Source: an uncultured Oscillospiraceae bacterium | GTDB lineage: Bacteria; Bacillota; Clostridia; Oscillospirales; Oscillospiraceae | Assembly (NCBI GenBank): GCA_934631005.1 | Contig: CAKTXA010000001.1 | Location: forward strand, 62,001-126,000 | Length of the DNA: 64,000 nt | Direction: 5' to 3' | Notes under the pieces: generated by a model | Databases searched by the model: none | What the model was told of the DNA's origin: nothing | Seen by the model: only the letters and a program-made list of their open reading frames with translations | Shown here: one piece after another, positions 59,965 to 64,000 of the stretch | Numbering within the stretch: position 1 is the stretch's first letter | Layout: each line of letters starts with the position of its first letter | Made by a program: the position numbers and the translations under genes

Positions 59965-61467
59965 TTACGCGGTACGATTCCAGCCGCGGCGAACTTGATT
60001 TGTTTTAGCAACCAACATAGACTTTCGAGGCTCTGGCTGATTCTTTAACGCGTCGTCTACGGCGGCGCGATTGCCGACGATGATGACCTGCGTTGTAGCC
60101 CGTGAAATTGCTGTGTATAACAAGTTGCGCTTGCGCAGCCGTTTACCTTGCTTGCCCATATAAACAATGACAGTTTCAGCCTGTCCACCCTGCGCCTTAT
60201 GAACGGTACAGGCGTAAGACAAGGTCAGATAGTCGCGCGCCTCACTATATGCAAAGCACGGATAGCGGCCGTCAGGCAGCTGCACTTCGGCATAATGCTT
60301 GCCCCACAAATCCTCATCGAAATGCAGTGCGCCGACGTCACCATTGTAACAGTGATGCTTTGCATTGTTTTTCAAAATCATCACAGTGTCACCCTCGCGA
60401 AGTGACCCTAATTCCTGTTTATCGCTGTCCGGAGGATTCATGGTCTGCTGCATCTTCTTGTTAATATCTGCAACCAAGTCCTTGGTCGGAGCCAGAATCC
60501 GTACATCCTGACAACTCAGCATACCGATTTCCGCAAGTTCACAAATTGTGTCAACTTCTTGGTCTTCCGGAGTTTCTTTCAGAACGAAGCTATCATCGAA
60601 CTGCAGGTCATCAAAACACTGAATTGACGCATACCGATGCACATTGTGTGTCAGCGCTTTGGCCTCCGTGTCTTGCCGGTACTGTGTTCTCAGCAGAATA
60701 TTAGGTGTTCCAAGCGCCAGCAAATCCCGAAGTACGTTGCCCGCACTGACCGCCTCCAACTGATATGGGTCACCTACCAAAATCAGGCGGCAGTCACTCG
60801 GCATCCTTGACAGCAAACCAGCTAATAACTCCAATGACAGCATTGACGCTTCATCTACAATAATTAAATCCAGCATATTCCACTTGACTCTGGACAAAAA
60901 ATCTTCGTCAGGTGCTAAACCGAGCGCACTGTGAACCGTTCGCGCGTAGTATCCAGTCGACTCGTGCAGATTGTGCGCTGCCATGCCCGTCGGCGCGGCC
61001 AGGAGAACCGTCTTGTGCTCACCAGTCATGTAAATGTCCATGATAGAACGGATAATCGTCGTCTTGCCGCTGCCTGCACCGCCCATGATGATACTCAATT
61101 TATGAAAAAATGCCATCTGAACGGCTTCTCGCTGCGTATCGTCTAACAGAATTTCACCCGCATAGAGTTCACCCGGAAGCTCCGGTGCACTGGTATCATT
61201 GTCCGCCAGAATCTCCGCAAGCTGTTTGGCACAAGTATTCTCATATTCCAGTGTCCGCTTTAGGTACAGGCGCTTGCCCTCAACCACAAGATACCCCATG
61301 CGGATAAGTTCGTGCTTTCCCTGCAAAAAGCTTTTGTAGGTCAGATGCTCATTTTGCAGCTTGCAAAGTGCGTAGAGCTTGTCGTCGTCCGTATAACTGT
61401 CCCCATTATTTTCGATGTCATTCATTTTGTCCAAGATGAATGAAAATGGGTTTTCGCGGAATTTCAT
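59965..61467 (-). CDS. RecD-like AAA helicase (TraA/RecD2-type)
   Basis: A 500-residue superfamily 1B helicase. Walker A IMGGAGSGKTTIIRS (127-141), motif II LIIVDEASMLS, motif III LILVGDPYQLEAV, and the C-terminal motif VI region LSYACTVHKAQGGQAETVIV with ISRATTQVIIV. A 34-codon upstream extension of the frame is discarded because AGGAGGA lies 7 bp before ATG 61,467. The leader can pair this ribosome site with an upstream complement. Such short RecD-like proteins occur on mobile elements and may process ends or relaxation products. Confidence 0.88.
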   Translation of the reverse strand: MKFRENPFSFILDKMNDIENNGDSYTDDDKLYALCKLQNEHLTYKSFLQGKHELIRMGYLVVEGKRLYLKRTLEYENTCAKQLAEILADNDTSAPELPGELYAGEILLDDTQREAVQMAFFHKLSIIMGGAGSGKTTIIRSIMDIYMTGEHKTVLLAAPTGMAAHNLHESTGYYARTVHSALGLAPDEDFLSRVKWNMLDLIIVDEASMLSLELLAGLLSRMPSDCRLILVGDPYQLEAVSAGNVLRDLLALGTPNILLRTQYRQDTEAKALTHNVHRYASIQCFDDLQFDDSFVLKETPEDQEVDTICELAEIGMLSCQDVRILAPTKDLVADINKKMQQTMNPPDSDKQELGSLREGDTVMILKNNAKHHCYNGDVGALHFDEDLWGKHYAEVQLPDGRYPCFAYSEARDYLTLSYACTVHKAQGGQAETVIVYMGKQGKRLRKRNLLYTAISRATTQVIIVGNRAAVDDALKNQPEPRKSMLVAKTNQVRRGWNRTA

Positions 61468-61472
61468 ATAAT

Positions 61473-61551
61473 ATCCTCCTAATAAATTGTTCGTCGAAAT
61501 GCACTGCGCAGTTCTGGCCTGCACAGTACACTCCAAACAAATTAGGAGGAT
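61473..61551 (-). promoter_or_regulatory. Leader hairpin that sequesters the ribosome site of the RecD-like gene
   Basis: In the minus-strand leader ATCCTCCTAA (61,542-61,551) is exactly complementary to TTAGGAGGAT (61,473-61,482), the ribosome site. Between them ACTGTGCAG / CTGCGCAGT (61,503-61,527) form an inner stem whose single mismatch is G-U in this RNA. The fold would hide the site until opened. Confidence 0.6.
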
Positions 61552-61635
61552 GTGCGGTGCCTTACTCACCCTGCTATCATACCGGCGGTCGCAACGCCGG
61601 AATGACTTGCTATCGACTTAGCTACATTATAGGAT

Positions 61636-61672
61636 ATATGGTCGTATATGTCAAGCGTATGTACGACTATAT
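61636..61672. promoter_or_regulatory. Operator pair A: ATATGGTCGTA ... TACGACTATAT
   Basis: Two 11-bp half-sites (61,636-61,646 and 61,662-61,672) in inverted orientation, upstream of the RecD-like gene. The same motif occurs twice more upstream of the RHH gene. Confidence 0.6.
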
Positions 61673-61688
61673 TTTCAAAAAAGAAACA

Positions 61689-61713
61689 GGAGCAATCCAC
61701 CTCGGATTACTCC
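61689..61713 (-). terminator. Terminator of the RHH gene
   Basis: Minus-strand GGAGTAATCC / GGATTGCTCC with a 5-nt loop, followed by TGTTTCTTTTTT, 7 bp past the stop. Confidence 0.75.
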
Positions 61714-61720
61714 CGCAAGA

Positions 61721-61915
61721 TTATCTGCCTCGTTCGATTCTCTCATCAATCGCCTTATTGATAAAAGCCGTCACGCTTTCACCGCTTTCCGCAGCGTGCG
61801 CTTGAATCATGGAGCGACGCTCCGGCGTCATACGCACTTTGACTTCGACATATTGCTGCATGTACTTCTTATGCGCGCGTTTCTGCGCGTCGGACACTGC
61901 TTTTTTCTCCTCCAT
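61721..61915 (-). CDS. Ribbon-helix-helix (Arc/CopG-like) regulator
   Basis: A 64-residue protein. After a charged N-terminal arm (MEEKKAVSDAQKRAHKKYMQ) the RHH core reads YVEVKVRMTPERRSMIQAHA (beta strand, then helix A) and SGESVTAFINKAIDERI (helix B). ATG 61,915 has AGGA upstream, while an ATG 9 codons earlier has no site. Operators of the same sequence flank the gene, which suggests it represses itself and the RecD-like gene. It could also be the antitoxin to the divergent MazF-like gene. Confidence 0.8.
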   Translation of the reverse strand: MEEKKAVSDAQKRAHKKYMQQYVEVKVRMTPERRSMIQAHAAESGESVTAFINKAIDERIERGR

Positions 61916-61942
61916 GTGGTCACATCCTATCATTTTTAACAT

Positions 61943-61994
61943 ATATAGTCGTATTTATTTGTTTACCTTGCAATATAGATATGTACGACCATAT
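61943..61994. promoter_or_regulatory. Operator pair B: ATATAGTCGTA ... TACGACCATAT
   Basis: Half-sites 61,943-61,953 and 61,984-61,994 in inverted orientation, between the RHH gene and the divergent MazF-like unit. Consensus with pair A: ATATRGTCGTA. Confidence 0.6.
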
Positions 61995-62026
61995 ATGATA
62001 TTATACTGGTAAGTTAAAAAGCGGCA

Positions 62027-62054
62027 GCGGTTGGGAGTTGCGACCTCCCGACCG
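62027..62054. other. GC-rich hairpin in the MazF-like leader
   Basis: GCGGTTGGGAG / CTCCCGACCGC with a 6-nt loop. It is an isolated structured element in the 320-bp region before the MazF-like gene. Role unknown. Confidence 0.4.
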
Positions 62055-62182
62055 CCTGCACGGATGAGTAAGGCATCCACACAACAGCAAGGCTGCACCA
62101 CACTTGGATTATACCCTGTTTCAGCGCTACTGGCAAGAAACTTTTTGTTTGTGCCAAATCCGAGTAATAATCAGCTGCACGT

Positions 62183-62216
62183 CATGTGGAACGCCTCCGG
62201 CCACATGGCGCTTTTT
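62183..62216 (+). terminator. Terminator-like hairpin upstream of the MazF-like gene
   Basis: CATGTGG / CCACATG with an 11-nt loop, then GCGCTTTTT. It is placed 47 bp before the start, so it could attenuate transcription into the toxin gene. Confidence 0.45.
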
Positions 62217-62262
62217 GACTTGTTCACATCATTCACCCGACACAAATAAGGAGGCTAACAAA

Positions 62263-62631
62263 ATGTACACCTACAACAGATTTGAGATTTGGCTTGCAGA
62301 ACTTCCAAAGCAGGATGACAGCCACATCACCGCCGGAACACGCCCGGTGATTCTAATCAGCAACGACGCCGCCAACCTGCACAGCTCCGTACTCACCGTT
62401 ATACCGGTGACCAGCAAAGTCCAGAAACGTCAGCTGCCGACGCACGTTTACCTTGCCGGCTGCGGCTTGAGCTTGCCGAGTCTGGCGCTGGCAGAGCAGG
62501 TCACGGCTATTGACAAAACAAGGCTTTTGAAGAAGATTGGCTATATTTCTGACTATTTCACGCGGATGCAGCTTGTTCACGCCTTGGAAGTCCAGCTCGG
62601 TATCGTTCCGTTGCTCCGTCCAGCAGCGTAA
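62263..62631 (+). CDS. PemK/MazF-like endoribonuclease toxin
   Basis: A 122-residue protein of the PemK/MazF fold: RFEIWLAELPKQ at the N-terminus, GTRPVILISNDAANLHSSVL (conserved Arg/Pro), TVIPVTSKVQKRQLPTHVYL and LALAEQVTAIDKTRL with the Glu-Gln segment. Family members cut mRNA at short sequences. AAGGAGG is 8 bp before ATG 62,263; a longer ORF upstream is spurious. No antitoxin precedes it in the same direction. A small HTH-like protein follows 13 bp downstream and the RHH regulator is divergent, so its antidote is uncertain. Confidence 0.88.
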   Translation: MYTYNRFEIWLAELPKQDDSHITAGTRPVILISNDAANLHSSVLTVIPVTSKVQKRQLPTHVYLAGCGLSLPSLALAEQVTAIDKTRLLKKIGYISDYFTRMQLVHALEVQLGIVPLLRPAA

Positions 62632-62644
62632 GGGAGGCTACTCG

Positions 62645-62878
62645 ATGGAATACAAATACCCGGTCATTGACGTGCGTGCAACAGGGGAGCACATTGAGGA
62701 AATTTGCAAGGACAACGGCTATACGCCCAAAACGCTTTGCTCGGCACTCGGTCTGGCGGCCACGCAGTCTGTCTACCACTGGTATCGTGGCCGCAGTTTA
62801 CCATCGGCAGACAATCTTTATGCACTGGCGCGTTTGCTGAACATGCACATGGATGATTTTATTGTGGAAGCAGCATAA
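62645..62878 (+). CDS. Small XRE-like helix-turn-helix protein
   Basis: A 77-residue protein with an HTH: YTPKTLCSALGLAATQSVYH, then WYRGRSLPSADNLYALARLL and a conserved MDDFI end, close to many XRE-like repressors of mobile elements. It lies 13 bp after the MazF-like gene with AAGGGAGG upstream, so the two are cotranscribed. Either a repressor of the unit or the antitoxin with reversed gene order. Confidence 0.78.
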   Translation: MEYKYPVIDVRATGEHIEEICKDNGYTPKTLCSALGLAATQSVYHWYRGRSLPSADNLYALARLLNMHMDDFIVEAA

Positions 62879-62930
62879 TCGTGCGCGTGTATGTGCAAGC
62901 TTGCAGCCTATTTTTACACCAAATCCTGTG

Positions 62931-62956
62931 CGCCGTCAAGCAACGGCGAATTTTTC
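62931..62956 (+). terminator. Terminator after the HTH gene
   Basis: CGCCGT / ACGGCG with a 6-nt loop, followed by AATTTTTC. Confidence 0.6.
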
Positions 62957-63261
62957 TTTCAAAAAAGCAATGATTTTTCTCGTATTATCCGTTTTAGAAA
63001 AACTTTCACGGTGTTGCACTTGCCGTTGCGGTGTGATACGAAAACACTGCAAAATTTGCGAAAAAGTCAGAAATAAAAAAATAATTGCTTTCCAGTAGGA
63101 CTGTGGGTATAATTAAACTGAAAATATTATACCCGCGAACAAAGGGCTTGCTGTCTGCGATACAGATGGCAAGCCCTTGTGTTTTCCCAACAGATACTGG
63201 GATAGCACCGCATGATTCAAATTACCACTGGGAATACTTACATATAAAGGAGGTGGACGAC
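62957..63261. other. 305-bp intergenic region with one further hairpin
   Basis: AT-rich stretch. Its only clear feature is the stem AAGGGCTTGC / GCAAGCCCTT (63,142-63,178) with an inner TCTG/CAGA pair, followed by TGTTTT; it may end transcripts from the left or act as a leader element for the next small gene. Confidence 0.5.
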
Positions 63262-63471
63262 ATCGGCACACAGAAGAGTCTGTCGCTGGAGCAGCGAAAA
63301 AAAGCGTACGCGGAGCAGGCTTGGCTGAACTACTACAATCAGGTTTTATTTGACGCAGGCCTTATCTCGGAATCCGAACGGAATCGTATGCGGAATAAAA
63401 TTAGTGCGCTGACGCCGTCCACCGCCGGGAAATTTGACTTCCGTATCCGCACCTCTCGCGGCGAAGTGTAA
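63262..63471 (+). CDS. Small conserved protein upstream of the serine recombinase, possible ATC start
   Basis: The credible product is 69 residues, (M)GTQKSLSLEQRKKAYAEQAW and on through YYNQVLFDAGLISESERNRM, a helical, SHOCT-like small protein of the sort often placed before recombinase genes on Clostridia elements. A perfect AAAGGAGG ends 8 bp before an ATC codon, and no ATG, GTG or TTG occurs at that spacing in frame. Either translation starts at ATC or the reference codon was changed by mutation. The longer frame upstream has no similarity to proteins. Confidence 0.6.
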   Translation: MGTQKSLSLEQRKKAYAEQAWLNYYNQVLFDAGLISESERNRMRNKISALTPSTAGKFDFRIRTSRGEV

Positions 63472-63482
63472 AAAGAATACAC

Positions 63483-63511
63483 TTGTCAGTTTCGTTTGAT
63501 AATGTTATAGT
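63483..63511 (+). promoter_or_regulatory. Promoter of the serine recombinase gene
   Basis: TTGTCA and TATAGT with 17-bp spacing, 41 bp before the start codon. Confidence 0.6.
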
Positions 63512-63552
63512 ATTATTAGAACATGATACAACGAACAGCAAGGGGTTTTCTT

Positions 63553-64000
63553 ATGGACATCCATACCATCCAGCAGGAGCTCAAAACAAAAAAGATTTAC
63601 GATTTGCCGCTGCGCGTGACCTACTATGCGCGCGTGTCGTCCGAGAGTGACGAGCAGCTGAATTCCCTTGGCAACCAGATTGCCTACTATGAAGACCTGA
63701 TTCGTCAAAATCAGGCGTGGACATTTGTGCCGGGGTACATTGACGAGGGCTTGTCCGGCATTTCTACGAAGAAGCGCGAGAACTTCAACCGCATGGTAGA
63801 TGATGCTGAGGAACACCGTTTTGACCTTATTATCACAAAGGAAATCTCTCGCTTTGCCCGAAACACGCTTGATTCTATCCAGTACACGCGCCAACTTTTT
63901 AGCTACGGTGTCGGCGTATTCTTCCAGAATGACAATATCAACACGCTGGACGAGGACAGCGAGTTTCGGCTGACCATCATGTCCGGTATCGCGCAGGACG
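63553..64000 (+). CDS. Serine site-specific recombinase, partial (C-terminus outside window)
   Basis: The first 149 residues are the resolvase/invertase catalytic domain: RVTYYARVSSESDEQLNSLG with the nucleophile Ser 29, YIDEGLSGISTKKRENFNRM, and DLIITKEISRFARNTLDSIQ with the conserved Arg residues. The Cys-containing zinc ribbon and coiled coil of large serine recombinases would lie beyond the edge. It is the natural candidate to have integrated the element into the SASP gene, since such enzymes usually lie next to one attachment site. Confidence 0.93.
   Translation, partial: MDIHTIQQELKTKKIYDLPLRVTYYARVSSESDEQLNSLGNQIAYYEDLIRQNQAWTFVPGYIDEGLSGISTKKRENFNRMVDDAEEHRFDLIITKEISRFARNTLDSIQYTRQLFSYGVGVFFQNDNINTLDEDSEFRLTIMSGIAQD

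Larger units (their letters stand above)
37199..64000. mobile_element. Large integrated accessory element (defence island), right end outside window
   Basis: Bounded on the left by the disrupted SASP gene and running past the right edge, where a serine recombinase gene begins. Composition is clearly lower in GC than the flanking chromosome and varies between modules (about 40 percent around 40.5-44.5 kb, higher in the restriction locus). Content is recombinases, toxin-like enzymes, restriction-modification and small regulators, with no housekeeping genes. It lacks visible conjugation or phage structural genes within the window, so its transfer mode is not determined. Confidence 0.7.

Noticed and set aside
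61550..61805. A plus-strand gene starting at GTG 61,558 behind AGGAGG
   Set aside because: That site is the complement arm of the RecD leader hairpin, and the frame runs antisense to the RHH gene without recognisable product.
62031..62249. A 72-codon frame ending just before the MazF-like gene, as a possible antitoxin
   Set aside because: No ribosome site at its start, no antitoxin-like composition, and it runs through two hairpins.

Overview
The window looks like a chromosomal segment of a GC-rich, anaerobic, spore-forming Firmicute, probably a gut Clostridia member of the Oscillospiraceae type. The evidence is a PolC-type polymerase, the pyrH-frr-uppS-cdsA-dxr-rseP-ispG-polC gene order, an alpha/beta small acid-soluble spore protein (SASP), a GGGtGRT/NifU pair and a DUF3793-flavodoxin pair. 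The assignment rests on gene content only. No rRNA, tRNA or CRISPR array was seen.

Positions 1-37,200 are GC-rich core genome, mostly on the minus strand. They begin with an Fe-S scaffold pair, an acyltransferase and a two-component system. A catabolic locus follows at 4.3-19.5 kb: a mannitol-dehydrogenase-family enzyme, PfkB kinase, DUF4380 protein, two amidohydrolases, two Gfo/Idh/MocA oxidoreductases, a creatininase-family protein, a DegT/StrS aminotransferase, a PIG-L deacetylase and a complete ribose-type ABC transporter. A divergent LacI-type regulator with two tandem periplasmic-binding-protein-like domains lies beside it. The mix suggests use of a cyclitol, amino-cyclitol or N-acylated amino-sugar; the substrate is not determined. 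Next come the isoprenoid/phospholipid/translation operon (polC to pyrH), glnS, a flavodoxin-DUF3793 pair with a metal-regulator-like operator, an AraC regulator and a SASP gene. Three copies of a 161-162 bp nested palindromic repeat each sit within 5 bp of a stop codon.

At about 37,200 the SASP reading frame loses its conserved C-terminus and base composition drops. From there to the right edge I read one large integrated accessory element, with a serine recombinase running off the edge at 63,553. Its cargo is almost all conflict-related: a class III Fic AMP-transferase with a DUF3990 ADP-ribosyltransferase-like protein; a three-gene operon with overlapping ends that joins a UvrD-like helicase, a DarT-like DNA ADP-ribosyltransferase and an ADP-ribosylglycohydrolase; a DUF4143 ATPase; and a type III restriction-modification locus enlarged by an SNF2 helicase, DUF4391, a two-TM protein, an EF-hand protein and an acidic membrane protein, with a divergent XRE controller. 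Beyond it lie a roughly 370-nt highly structured non-coding block, a divergent tyrosine recombinase, a RecD-like helicase with a ribosome-site-sequestering leader, a ribbon-helix-helix regulator flanked by paired operators, a MazF-like protein and two small proteins.

The best candidate for an undescribed system is the helicase/DarT-like/ADP-ribosylglycohydrolase operon (40,755-44,427). The Fic/DUF3990 operon beside it is the second.
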